Below, piece after piece: positions 1 to 11,450 of a stretch of 60,000 nucleotides of DNA. The stretch is taken from positions 21,032,184-21,092,183 of the forward strand of contig CAIIXF020000012.1 in NCBI GenBank assembly GCA_903813345.2, given 5' to 3'. Source of the DNA: Owenia fusiformis. Taxonomy: Eukaryota; Annelida; Polychaeta; Sabellida; Oweniidae. A program made the position numbers and the translations under genes. The number at the start of each line of letters is the position of its first letter. Position 1 is the first letter of the stretch. The notes below the pieces were generated by a model. The model ran no database searches. It was not told where the DNA came from and worked only from the letters and a program-made list of their open reading frames with translations.

Positions 1-553
1 TGGCCAGAAAGTACCCATGGTGAAAGATATGACCGTCTAAAATCACTTGAAATACTGCACATGGACCTTTCTAAGGCATTTCAAAATGGCCACCATTTTT
101 CATAAAAATGTAATCTTTGATAACTCAGTTACCAGTAGACTGATTTAGCTATTTATCGAAATCTCTGTCATTTTTCATTAAAATTGTAATCCTTCATAAC
201 TCAAGTACCAGTTAACAGATTTGGATTAAATTTTATATGCTGATGTCTACGAACATAGGAGCCCTTACAGCTAGGCACAAAAGCTTTCGAACCCCTCACT
301 CCCTTCGGAAGTTCAGGATACAGAAAACGTTTGTGCCTAGCCCTGTGGAGTGTATTAGACAATTTTACCCCTGCTTTTCGGTCTATATTTCTTAATTAAA
401 ATACATGTATATCTAAGTCTTGAAGCCAAGCAATTCAGTCAAATCAATCAAGTCAATTATATTTTTATGTATGAAATAATTCAGGGATTCTGCTTAAAAT
501 CCAGATATCATCCTATTTTTGCATTTAATTATATTAATTCATTTTTATTGCAG
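1..553. other. intron upstream of exon 1, with a dispersed repeat
   Basis: Positions 1-250 belong to the 'aaaatggccaccattttt ... gataactcaaatacc ... ttttatatgctgatg' repeat family that recurs at 42.23-42.98 kb and 50.06-50.78 kb. The remainder to the acceptor is T-rich intron with nothing else recognised. Confidence 0.6.
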
Positions 554-711
554 AAAAATATGTAAAACAGCAGAAAAAGTTGAAGCGTACTGCCATACCT
601 GAACATGTTCGGGGAAGAAAAAAGAAGAATAAATCTGGGAACATAAGTGATCCTGATTCAGTAAAAACGGAGGATTTTGAGCGAGATTTCCATGGATTAA
701 TGGTGAAACAG
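554..711 (+). CDS. exon 1 (first visible), basic leader segment
   Basis: Acceptor is a T-rich tract ending in TTGCAG at 553; donor is CAG|GTAGTT at 712. The exon opens with two bases of a split codon and ends on a codon boundary. It encodes about 52 residues rich in Lys and Arg, with clusters such as KQQKKLKR and RGRKKKNK that could be nuclear-localisation or acidic-lipid-binding patches, then an acidic Ser/Asp stretch and FERDFHGLMVKQ. No known domain recognised. An upstream exon must exist because the codon is split. Confidence 0.75.
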
Positions 712-1644
712 GTAGTTCTATCTTGATATGAAATCTAGCTAAATACTAGATCCTGATTGGCAACAGTTTTTGTTTGTAACACAATTCCTGAAAAAGAGCC
801 AAAGAGAAGAATTCTTTTATCCGTTTAAGAAGCCTGTGTCCTTCAGTCTCAACAGATCAATGGAGAATTCTAAATTTTAGTGGGCAACTTATGTCTTGAG
901 ACTTTATATCAGGTGTCATTTTGTGTTCTGACCTCCATAAGCTACACTTTCAATGAAGTCCCGCCATAGTATAGTTGGGATTATCAGACATAGCCATGTC
1001 ACCCAAAGCAACAGGTAGTAAAAAGAGGACCTAGAGTCTGTAAAAGGATCAATGGTGCTGCTGGGCTAGATATCCATTATTATAATGTAACTAGAAGTCA
1101 CATGCACTGGGGATCAAGCATGGGATTCAGCATGGCCAATCTTTTGATGGACAAATTTTTTAAGAATTTTTGTTTTCTCGATTATATCACCTTTATCCTA
1201 TTTTCAACTGAATATTTGGCATGTATGGTTTCGAAATATAACATCTAAGAAATACTTAACAGACAGTAATTTTTGGATAATTATATATACAAATCGATTT
1301 CCTCGCTAAGAGAACAAAGACAGTCTCTCACTGAAATGAAGATACTACAGAGGATTCTGAAGTATAAAAGATGGGCCCCCTCTTGTTAGCTTCTGGATCT
1401 GCCAGTAGATAAATACAAAAAATTAATGTTTTCGTCACTGTAAAATATGCTGTCAAAATGGAAAAATTATGTTTATTTCCTAGTTCAGTGAACTGATTTG
1501 TAAATATTGAAATAATAATAGAAGCATATTATTTTTGAAAGAAATTAAATATTCATTCATATGTGGGATTGGGATCATAATATAAACTTTCCTCATATTA
1601 GTTATGGAATTGAGTGTTATATATTTTTTAACTGATATTTCTAG
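712..1644. other. intron 1
   Basis: 933 bp of AT-rich sequence between exons 1 and 2. I see no repeat, inverted repeat or coding stretch in it. Confidence 0.6.
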
Positions 1645-1759
1645 GTTGCTGGTGTGCCAATTACAAGCTTTGACAAACAGGCTGTTGACAGTGATGTTGA
1701 CACTGTTAAATCGATGCTAGTTCATAACAAACTACATTCAGTCTTGGCTAAGCCTACAT
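1645..1759 (+). CDS. exon 2
   Basis: Acceptor TTTCTAG at 1644; donor ACAT|GTAAGT at 1760. Encodes about 38 residues beginning VAGVPITSFDKQAVDSDVDT and ending in LAKPT with one base left over (phase 1). The last roughly 40 nt of this exon, with the donor, are the evident source of the satellite that follows in intron 2. Read-through past the donor meets a TAA at 1768-1770, so intron retention or use of a later donor would truncate the protein. Confidence 0.75.
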
Positions 1760-2450
1760 GTAAGTTCTAACTGTTTTACTCCACATCAAACTACACTTAG
1801 TCTTGGCTAATCCTACATGTAAGTTCAAACTATACTGGTCCATACCAAACTACACTTAATCTTTGCTAATCGTACATATAAGTTCAAACTACTGGTCCAT
1901 ACCAAACTACACTTAGTCTTGGCTAAGCCTACATGTAAGTTCAAACTATACTGGTCCATACCAAACTATACTTAGTCTTGGCTAATCCTACATGTAAATT
2001 CAAACTATACTGGTCCATACCAAACTACACTTAATCTTTGCTAATCGTACATATAAGTTCAAACTACTGGTCCATACCAAACTACACTTAGTCTTGGCTA
2101 AGCCTACATGTAAGTTCAAACTATACTGGTCCATACCAAACTATACTTAGTCTTGGCTAATCCTACATGTAAATTCAAACTATACTGGTCCATACCAAAC
2201 TACACTTAATCTTTGCTAATCGTACATATAAGTTCAAACTACTGGTCCATACCAAACTACACTTAGTCTTGGCTAAGCCTACATGTAAGTTCAAACTATA
2301 CTGGTCCATACCAAACTATACTTAGTCTTGGCTAATCCTACATGTAAATTCAAACTATACTGGTCCGTACCAAACTACACTTGTCTTTGCTAATCCTACG
2401 TGTAAGTTCAAATTATACTGGTCCATACCAAACGACACTTAGTCTGCCAT
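1720..2450 (+). repeat. 58/59-bp satellite seeded by exon 2 and its splice donor
   Basis: About 12 head-to-tail monomers. The first is the exon 2 end plus donor; the rest are copies of it ('aaactacacttagtcttggc', 'taagcctacatgtaagttca', 'ctatactggtccatacc' in order). Donor sites fall at 1760, 1819, 1877, 1935, 1994, 2052, 2110, 2169, 2227, 2285, 2344 and 2402. Six keep GTAAGT; three read GTAAAT and three ATAAGT. These three states recur in fixed order, giving a 175-bp higher-order unit (for example at 1861, 2036 and 2211). Confidence 0.9.
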
Positions 2451-3156
2451 ATTTTAAGATTTCATACAGAGAGCGATGCCCTGACCAATTGTACTGTAGA
2501 TGTGATTTATTGCTTGTAATGAGCAAATTTATAAAAGTCACTTTCAAGCACTTGAGAGAGAAATTAGAGATTTCAAGCTTGTTTCCAGGTAATAGTCTCC
2601 TGAACAGCCGATCTGTAGATATATATATCATTGTTTAATTAAAGATCCAAGCTGGGCCATATATTTTTGACAGGAAGTCATGCTCAAAATGAAAAAAATA
2701 TCATTAATTTAGATTAAAATACTTGCTCAGACATGCATTTTAATATTATTGGTAGTAATTAATTAATCGTTTTATAAGATATAATCGTAGTGTTATGAGT
2801 TTTTTCTTAAAACATTTATATTTTCAAATTCTCAAATTAATCAGTGCATTTCTTTGTATATCTAAGGTTGCATGCTGGACTATTTTATCCAGTTGAGACC
2901 CTGAGAGAGTGGCTTCAAAATCTGTTGATGACATCTGTTTTTTGTTTATTCTTTATAATTGTTCTTTTTCGTTTTTTAAACCACAACAAATTTTCTTGAT
3001 TTCTTTATTTATGACACCTAGGATATTTATTATTTTCAAGGGTTTTAGAATAAAGATAAAATGATTTTTACGTTCCTATAATAGTCAATGACATTGGTTC
3101 CTGTTTGAAATCTTAAAATTTGCAGCCTCCTGGAAATAAGCTCTGAATTTTCAAAT

Positions 3157-3274
3157 GATTAGTTTTTACCATATCAAAACATTTTCCCATGTTTCGCTAA
3201 ATATGGATAAAATGGTATAGTTATGGCTGCCATATAAGGAGGGAAATTAGCTGGCAAAGAATATCCCTTTAAAT
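3157..3274 (-). mobile_element. half copy of the 51.3-kb fold-back family
   Basis: This stretch ('accatatcaaaacatttt', 'gctaaatatgg', 'gctgccatataagga', 'ggcaaagaatatcccttt') matches the right arm of the element at 51293-51898. No left arm is visible. It ends about 65 bp before the exon 3 acceptor. Confidence 0.6.
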
Positions 3275-3337
3275 TGGCTTTCATTGTTCACTTTTTGGGG
3301 ATCTTATGTAAACCTGTTGTATTTCTTCTAAATATAG

Positions 3338-3448
3338 CCCATAATGTGCCAGAAACCATGGAGAATGAAAGTGAGGCTAGTAGCGGAGAAGAGGTGACTC
3401 AACTTGACACGATTACTCAAAAGCTAAAACATTTGCTCAATAAAAAAG
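3338..3448 (+). CDS. exon 3, acidic/Ser-rich
   Basis: Acceptor AAATATAG at 3337; donor AAAG|GTATTC at 3449. Enters in phase 1 and leaves in phase 1, so its length (111 nt) is a multiple of three and it could be skipped without a frameshift. Encodes about 37 residues, including NESEASSGEEVTQLD and a short amphipathic tail (ITQKLKHLLNKK). A half copy of a fold-back repeat ends only about 65 bp upstream of the acceptor. Confidence 0.7.
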
Positions 3449-3495
3449 GTATTCTCATTTCATATTTTCCCATTGTTTATCCTCAAAACCATAAA

Positions 3496-4436
3496 CAGTG
3501 AAACCTGTGTAAGTGGAACACCATTGGTTGTGCCAAAATGTGGATGAGTTCTTGTTGAAAACATGCGACCATGTAAGGAGGCTTTTTGCTCTTTTCTTGG
3601 TACCTGGTGGGAAATCTCATTACCTATTACGAAATGCAGGCAAATCAAAAAGACAGTATTGATATTTGCAATCAAGTCAGAAATAAACAGCAAGGGATAT
3701 TATATAGGGGTATCATCATACACGAATATCAATGTTGTTCGTAAACCAGTAGTGAGAGCACACAAGAAGATTAATTCGTCGATATGCTGTGTCTCCGTTG
3801 ATATCCAATTCTCGAGAATTCAATAATGAATGTTGGCAGAGCTTAACTATTTTGGACAATAATACCCTCCCCCTAACTATCAAAATTTAGTTAATTATCC
3901 AACAATCTTTTGCATTGGTCAATAACTAAGAGCCAATGAGAGAATGCCCCATTAAAGATGTTTTTATTAAGGTATCTTCTCGTGGAATGACTGAGATTTC
4001 CTGTCGAATTGCAGTTTTGACATAAATGTGGAAACAGGCATGGTTTTACTTTTGGTTTGTGTCTGTTCAACACAAGCAGAGAACACAGCTGTATGTATGA
4101 TCAATTTTAGAGAATAGACAAGGGAATAGCTGAGTTTGAGGGGTTACAATTCCACATCTTCATCTTTTCAAAATTGGCATCGTTGTAAAAATCGGAGCAA
4201 ATATGACCACGGCATTACCAAAAAGTGTTGGTTGAATCTGTCTAAAACTCAAATGGCATACCATTGGATCAATTATATGATTTTAATTAATTAAGTTGCT
4301 CTGTTGTTTCCTGCCAAGAAATAACTGTAGGAGGTTATTCAAATGATTTTTGAAAATTAAAAATGGGACTTTGAAAATGCGTTCTACTTTTGAGGTGTTC
4401 CACTTACAGAAATGTTTCACTTAGCAGGTTCTACTG
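3496..4436. mobile_element. non-autonomous DNA transposon with about 27-bp inverted ends, in intron 3
   Basis: The left end CAGTGAAACCTG...TAAGTGGAACACC is mirrored at the right end, which ends GGTGTTCCACTTA...CAGGTTCTACTG. The right copy carries an extra block between the two halves of the end. The 880-bp interior has only short, unconvincing frames and no transposase. The CAGNG start is hAT-like, but I could not identify a clean 8-bp target duplication. Confidence 0.6.
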
Positions 4437-4858
4437 TAAAGCATAGTTTGATGTAAAAATATTTGAATTTCTTACAAATTATTAGTGGACCTATTTCAAT
4501 ATCATTTGAATTATTCAATTAAAGAAATTACCTAAAATCATCAAATGTGGCATTTTAAAATAATTTCTGATGTGTAACCAATCAATTTTACTGAATTTTA
4601 CAAAAAATGATAGGCATTTATGCTACATTCTAATATCAATAATTTCAAATGCCAAACGATTAATATTCGGTGCAACAAAAAGTGTCACGACATTTTCCAA
4701 AACCTTCTGGAACTCCTGGGTGAGAAAGAAAAATAACTTCACTCTTTGATGCAATGAGAATAAAAATCTATGCCAACATCCGATTTAATTTACATAATAG
4801 TAATGAAATAAAACCATGAAAAAAATAGAGCTCTTATTATAACAATTCTTCTTTGTAG

Positions 4859-4997
4859 ATGGTGTTAACAGTTTGGATTCTGATATCAAATCCATTGAAG
4901 CAAGACATGCATCACCCATTAGATTAAATGGCTCTGAAATTCGATATAGCCAAGGTCATCCCACCAAACCCACAAGACATAATATACACACCTGCAA
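4859..4997 (+). CDS. exon 4
   Basis: Acceptor TTCTTTGTAG at 4858; donor GCAA|GTAAGT at 4998, a strong match to U1. Enters phase 1, leaves phase 2. Encodes about 46 residues (DGVNSLDSDIKSIEARHASP and onward), polar, with no recognised domain. The split codon AA+T forms Asn with the first base of exon 5. A longer antisense reading frame overlaps it but has no support. Confidence 0.75.
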
Positions 4998-5987
4998 GTA
5001 AGTGGGATTCTCTTGCTGAAACATGTCCGATGCCTCATTAAATTCACTGCATGTTTGAATGTTATGTGGATACAATCATTCACATTTTTATTGATACAGA
5101 TTTTATTTTTCAGATTTTTGTATTTGAACTCTAGTTGGAACTGTAAAATAACTGATGGTGTTATATGATATTGTAATTTTTTGTATGAAAGATATGTATC
5201 AGTGATCTTTCTAGGGTAGTTTTTTTTAAGTATGGGGAATATTTTTAACAAGTTTTGCTACTCCACTTGCTCTTTTGAACATTTCTATTTTGATCTTTTC
5301 AAGGGTTTCATTAATTGAACATGGCAAGTCATACTAATTCTGAAATCAACAGAAACCATGTCATGTTATTGCATATTGAATGTTTTATTTCTGTAGACTG
5401 CTATTTTCAAACCATATTAAGTTATATCAGCCTTAACATTTGATTAATGGATCCTAAACAGACAATCATAATACTGTATATTGGCCTAATAGTACCATAT
5501 TGGTCTAATATATAAAGGACAGACCATCTAAGATCTAACATTGGATAATATCCCCCTCTTTCAGTCTTGAATTACAGCTTGTTTACTTACCAAAAAAAGT
5601 TAAAACCTCCATGATCTAATGACACATCCCCAAGAAGTAATCAGATTCTGAATCTTTTGTGATCATTCCATAAATCTCATGTAATTACAGTAATAAAAGT
5701 AAATAGAGACATTTTACATGGAACCTGATTGATTCTAAGTATCTTTACTTTTTTCTTTGCTTCGTGAAGAAATAAAAGGTGGGATGCATTATAAGGCCAG
5801 CATTTTAAAACCGATATATAGAAACCGGCAAATTTTACATTTCAGGTATATTTCACAAATATTTTCATAAGTAAATTCACCGTGATTTATGATATCAGAG
5901 CTAGGGGACTGCGACTCAACAGGTCTATGAGAGAATTTACAAAACCAGGTATTGGACATGTTAGAAAAAGCATCCTTTTGATGATGA

Positions 5988-6099
5988 AGAGATTACTCTG
6001 TATTCATATTCAAATGTATTTAGAGTCAGATTACCTGAACAAACTAAATCTGGACTAAAACTGGTCAATTTCTATTCCTATAGATACAGAGTAATCTCT
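5988..6099. repeat. 112-bp hairpin element
   Basis: Inverted ends AGAGATTACTCTGTATT (5988-6004) and the near complement GATACAGAGTAATCTCT (6083-6099) enclose about 80 bp. It is a small MITE-like hairpin with no coding capacity. Confidence 0.6.
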
Positions 6100-6569
6100 G
6101 ACAACGAATGAACACAAAATACCTGATTTTTCAATCTTCTGGACAGGTGTGCAGAGCATGACCGATTGCATCTCCATTTTGGCACTTGATTGCTGTGAAA
6201 AGTTAAGTGAGTTGCTTCAATATCATAAATCACATATGATTATTATTTCCTTTGGGTCAAGTCAATTATTGTCACAAATGGCTGATTTGTATATTTATAC
6301 ACAGGTTTATGTTCTTTTTTACAAATAATTTGTTTTCTCGAAGAAATTTACTTACTAGTATTGTATCCATTTCCAATATCTTCCTTGAGAATAAAAACAC
6401 ACAAAAGCAACTTTAACTGTCGGTATGAATCTAATATATAATATCAATGAGTTAGGTTTTAAAGCAAATGTAAATATGTAGATCTGCATATACCTCTTTA
6501 AATCGATAATGCATTGGAAAAACCTTATGCATTTCTAAATCTGTGTTGTATTGATATTGAAAAATATTG

Positions 6570-8400
6570 TGATGCCTCTTTTAATCCTTGATATATTGAA
6601 AGATAATCGTATGCCTCTTTAAATCCATGAAATATTGAAAGATAACCTTATGCCTCTTTAAATCCATGATATATTGAAAAATAATCTAATGCCTCTTTAA
6701 ATCCATGATGTATTGAAAAATAACCTCATGCCTCTTTAAAGCCATGATACATTGAAAGATAATCTTATGCCTCTTTAAAGCCATGATATATTGAAAGATA
6801 ACCTTATGCCTCTTTAAATCCATGATATATTGAAAGATAACCTTATGCCTCTTTAAAGCCATGATGTATTGAAAAATAATCTAATGCCTCTTTAAATCCA
6901 TGATGTATTGAAAAATAACCTCATGCCTCTTTAAAGCCATGATACATTGAAAGATAATCTTATGCCTCTTTAAAGCCATGATATATTGAAAGATAACCTT
7001 ATGCCTCTTTAAATCCATGATATATTGAAAGATAACCTTATGCCTCTTTAAATCCATGATACATTGAAAAATAATCTAATGCCTCTTTAAATCCATGATG
7101 TATTGAAAAATAACCTCATGCCTCTTTAAAGCCATGATACATTGAAAGATAATCTTATGCCTCTTTAAAGCGATGATATATTGAAAGATAACCTTATGCC
7201 TCTTTAAATCCATGATATATTGAAAAATAATCTAATGCCTCTTTAAATCCATGATGTATTGAAAAATAACCTCATGCCTCTTTAAATCCATGATTTATTG
7301 AACGATAACCTTATGCCTCTTTAAATCCATGATGCATTGAAAAATAACCTTTAATGCCTCTTTTAAATCCATGATATATTGAAAGATAACTTAATGCCTC
7401 TTTAAATCCATGATGTATTGAAAAATAATCTCATGCCTCTTTGAATCCATGATATAATTTAGCTGTTATGTCCCTATCATTGAATATATGCCTGAGGTCT
7501 GTCATCAATATAGCCTGAGCTTGCAAGGGCTATATAACGACAGGCCGAAGGCATATATTCAATGATAGGGACATAATTGTTGTATAGCCGCCATAAAAAT
7601 GTTTTGCGGCTATACAGGAATATATAGCCGACCTTCAGCTGCAATGACTTCCATACAAATGCTTCGCTAGGTATGTAATACTGAAAGATAACCTTATGTC
7701 TCTTTAAATCCATAATATATCGAAAAATAACTTTATGCCTCTTTTAAATCCATGATATATTGAAAAATAATCTTATGCCTCTTTAAAGCCATGATACATT
7801 GAAAGATAATCTTATGCCTCTTTAAATCTATGATATATTGAAAGATAACCTTTTGCCTCTTTAAATCCATGATGTATTGAAAGATAATCTTATGCCTCTT
7901 TAAATCCATGAAATATTGAAAATAACCTTATGCCTCTTTAAATCCATGATGTATTGAAAAATAACCTCATGCCTCTTTAACTCCATGATTTATTGAACGA
8001 TAATCTTATGCCTCTTTAAATCCATGAAATATTGAAAACAACCTTATGCCTCTTTAAAGCCATGATACATTGAAAGATAATCTTATGCCTCTTTAAATCC
8101 ATGAAATATTGAAAATAACCTTATGCCTCTTTAAATCTATGATATATTGAAAGATAACCTTATGCCTCTTTAAATCCATGATGTATTGAAAAATAACCTC
8201 ATGCCTCTTTAAAGCCATGATACATTGAAAGATAATCTTATGCCTCTTTAAAGCCATGATACATTGAAAGATAATCTTACGCATCTTTAAATCCATGATA
8301 TATTGAAAATAACCTTATGCCTCTTTAAATCCATGATGTATTGAAAAATACCCCGACGCCTCTTTTAAATCCATGATATATTGAAAAATAACATTATGAG
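6570..8400. repeat. 39-bp satellite, about 40 copies, with higher-order structure
   Basis: The monomer contains 'tgcctctttaaatccatgat' followed by 'atattgaaagataacct'. Starts at 6613, 6652 and 6691 show a strict 39-bp period. The variant 'ataatctaat' recurs at 6681, 6876 and 7071, i.e. every 195 bp (five monomers), then at 7227 (four monomers). Because 39 is divisible by three, open frames inside it translate to 13-residue repeats and are not genes. The array is interrupted at about 7455-7680. Confidence 0.92.
7455..7680. mobile_element. foreign hairpin insertion inside the 39-bp satellite
   Basis: About 225 bp unlike the satellite. It has a 27-bp inverted pair, 7467-7493 (TATGTCCCTATCATTGAATA and onward) and 7549-7575, around a 55-bp loop, followed by a second hairpin at about 7584-7614 (TATAGCCGC and GCGGCTATA). 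Satellite monomers resume at 7680. Probably a MITE; target duplication is obscured by the monomer variation. Confidence 0.7.
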
Positions 8401-8850
8401 AGATTTAGAATCTTTGCATCTGAGAGAAAAAAATGATTAATAGGAAATGCAGTACTAGCTGTATGATAAGGTAAGACAGACATATTTCTTTAATTCAATT
8501 TGCCAATTATGTAGATATCCTGTAGTTTATTGTAGGCTATCAGTTGGGTCTTAATTATGGATGATGGAAATATGTGACTTAATTGTTATTGTTGTCACGT
8601 AAGTATAATATTGAACCTAGATATGACTGAAAATATGTAAGAAATGCAGATAATACTAGGCCGATCCAGAAGTTCTGATAAAAATGCTCTAACTTAATAG
8701 TTTATCATCCGTTTTCCACAATATTTTCAGAATAGCTGGGTCATTTATTCCCTCATAGCATATAAAAAAGATGCTTAGATGCTGGTAATGAATATTTCTG
8801 AAGTTATGGTTGCTATGGCAACCTTAGTAACGCTATAGTGAGACAGGGTA

Positions 8851-9571
8851 AAAGGAGTGGTATCGATATGGTGAACTTTTTGAACACGCATTTCTCTTAA
8901 AGCAGTTATCAAAACATTCTGAAAATTTTACACATCGTCAATTTAATGGTCATCTTTTAGATGGTAGCATTATAATTTGAAATTCTCTTTATTGTTTTAG
9001 AAAACAAATGAGACACTTCTTTTGTTCTTGGTATCATATGTTCGGAATGAAATGAAACATCTATCCAAACCTCATTGGAACAAAACGACATAAAGACAAG
9101 GTGTTTAGGTCTCTCAATATTGTAATTGTGCAAAGGAAAGTTTGGTTGATTTTAAAAAAGTATCTTGTTAATGAAATAAAATCTTTATCTTAATTTTTAT
9201 CTACTTTGGGGGGGGGGTTGTTTTAAGTTTTAGCATACTTTTTGTAAAATCAACCAAAATTTCCTTTGTATAACTGTAATATTGAGAGGTCTAAGAAAAT
9301 GTTGTATATGCTATTTTGTTCCAACAAGGTTCGGAAAGACGAGTTTATTTCATTCTAAAGAATGGGTGGAAAGGAACAAAAAACAATTGCACTAAAAAAC
9401 AAAAGTGTTAACAAAAACAGTTATATCAAAATATATATAGATAATTTTGCATTAAATTGCCAATCAGTCAACATTACATAAAAGACTGTGTTTTTTACAG
9501 AATGTTTTCAATAATTGGTTTAAAAGAAAAACATTGTTGAATTCAGTTCACCATATCGATACCTATCCTTT
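8851..9571. mobile_element. fold-back element, 721 bp with arms of about 300 bp
   Basis: The left end AAAGGAGTGGTATCGATATG at 8851 is complemented by the right end, which closes CATATCGATACCTATCCTTT at 9571. Inner matches include the AACCAAACTTTCC-type block of the left arm (about 9130-9150) against 9250-9270. The arms are diverged (a G9 run near 9208 lies close to the centre), so the insertion is old. No transposase and no clean target duplication. Confidence 0.75.
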
Positions 9572-10925
9572 GTGAAGTTTAAAATTGGGTTTATTTTGAA
9601 CAAATGATCGAAACCCAAGGTTACAAGGTTAAGTAATTCTACAAATGTCTGTTTTAACAATAACTGCTGTTAATGTCCTCTTCTCATAAGTGTGAAATCA
9701 TTATAAATCCTGAAAACATGAACGCTGCATGATGCATTAAACAAGACATGAGACACTAAGCTTTCAGTTCATCTACGTAAAGCAATTCAGAAAAAAGCGA
9801 CCAAATAGAGCCAAATATTCAAACATGTTTGAATAGGACAACACATCATGTCACAAATCTGGCATGATCTGCAATATCATCAGCAATTAGTTCAATATGT
9901 AGGTATTAGGACAGAAGGATATTAGGGCATTCTCCATACTTCCCAGATAATGCCTGCTGGACTTCGTATCTTTGTTGAATTTTATCTCAAATAGGATTGC
10001 ACAGTTGGATGAATGTTAAAATTATCTGTTTTGTAATGTCATGGAATAAGTTTCATCAATTATTAGCTTAAACATGTAGACAATATTATGGATCTTCAGA
10101 ATTATAGAAAAGTTGCATGGTACATCAAATTGATTCTTCAATTAGTCAATATGTACTCACTGTGCATAGTGATATTGTGATATAAGGTCCTCCATGGAAT
10201 ATGTCCTTGGAGAAGATACTACATGTATTAATGATTATTTTATTTGAGATGCAGCAATACAAAAAGATGTTCTACAGCTTCATAATTGTGACTTCATGGA
10301 TCTACTGCAATTTATAGTGATGCTATCTGAAGCAAATATTCAGTGAAAACATTAGCGATTATGAACTGAAATATCTGCAGCTTTGAGCATTGACCAGTTG
10401 AAATATCTGCAGCTTGTAACCAGTAGCAGTTGAAATACCAATCTCTGCAGCAGCTATGATAACAAAAAAGATGATTGATGATGCCAAGATACAAATGAGA
10501 AAATCAGGTAGGTTGACTTAACTCATTAATCGGATTGAAACATTTCATAGTCAATTAACACTGCCATTTAACGCTCTTTCTCCTTTTAGAGAGTTTGCTA
10601 AAAGTATTGTTTCTTTATATCCCATTTAGTAATGCAGTGGTTTGATGCTTATATTAGTGATAAGTATGAAGAATTTTGGAGCATAATCACTGGCAGTTTA
10701 TTAAATTGACTTTGAAATTGATCCAAGAATTAATAAATGTCCAAATTGAACCTAAGTGTGCAATCTTGCAATATGTTTCATTCAGAAAAATCCATTGTGA
10801 AAAACATTGATTTCAATGTTAGCCTCATCACACATTAATCAATCCATTAATTTATATATATGTAATTATCACCCGCATTGATACATTTATTATTGCAAGC
10901 ACATTGATACACAATTACATTACGA

Positions 10926-10975
10926 CACCTTCATAATGACACCTTCATAATGACACCTTCATAATGACACCTTCA
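10926..10975. repeat. 14-bp tandem repeat
   Basis: Four head-to-tail copies of the unit 'gacaccttcataat', the first and last slightly altered. No other function visible. Confidence 0.85.
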
Positions 10976-11450
10976 GTAATGGCATTTATACATGTTACAC
11001 CTACATTTACACACTGTCACATAATACAACATAAATAGCACAATGAGAGAAATTCATTTGTTGACTTGCATTAGGTTAGTTTGTCATCATTGCATTTCTT
11101 TGATGTTAGATATGATTCTGCCCTCTTTTTATCTTAAGGTGCTGCCATCTTTCAATTAGAAAATAGTTATTTGAGTGACTTATCTATACTGAACAATCTA
11201 CTGAACAATCTTTCCCATGTATAGATGACATTCAACAAATGGTTTTCAAAGAAGTATCGATTCTGTATTATACTTTTCACTCGATTGCAAGATAACTAAT
11301 AGGGTCAGTATTGTAGTTAAAAATCTTATTCATGACCATTATAATGTTTCATCTCACAACTTGTTAAAGGGGCACAGTTCTAGCTCAGGTCACAGCTCCA
11401 GCTCAGCAAAACACTTCCCTGTGCTCATTAGAGTCTTGTATAGGATACTA

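Noticed and set aside
4919-5251. 110-codon minus-strand frame across exon 4
   Set aside because: Antisense to a well-bordered exon and AT-rich with no recognisable product.
8093-8296. Minus-strand open frame with 13-residue repeats (DLKRHKVIFQYI-like)
   Set aside because: It is a translation of the 39-bp satellite, whose unit is divisible by three; no splice or start context.
6570-8400. Regular 39-bp repeats resembling a CRISPR array
   Set aside because: There are no unique spacers; the repeat is head to tail in a eukaryotic intron.
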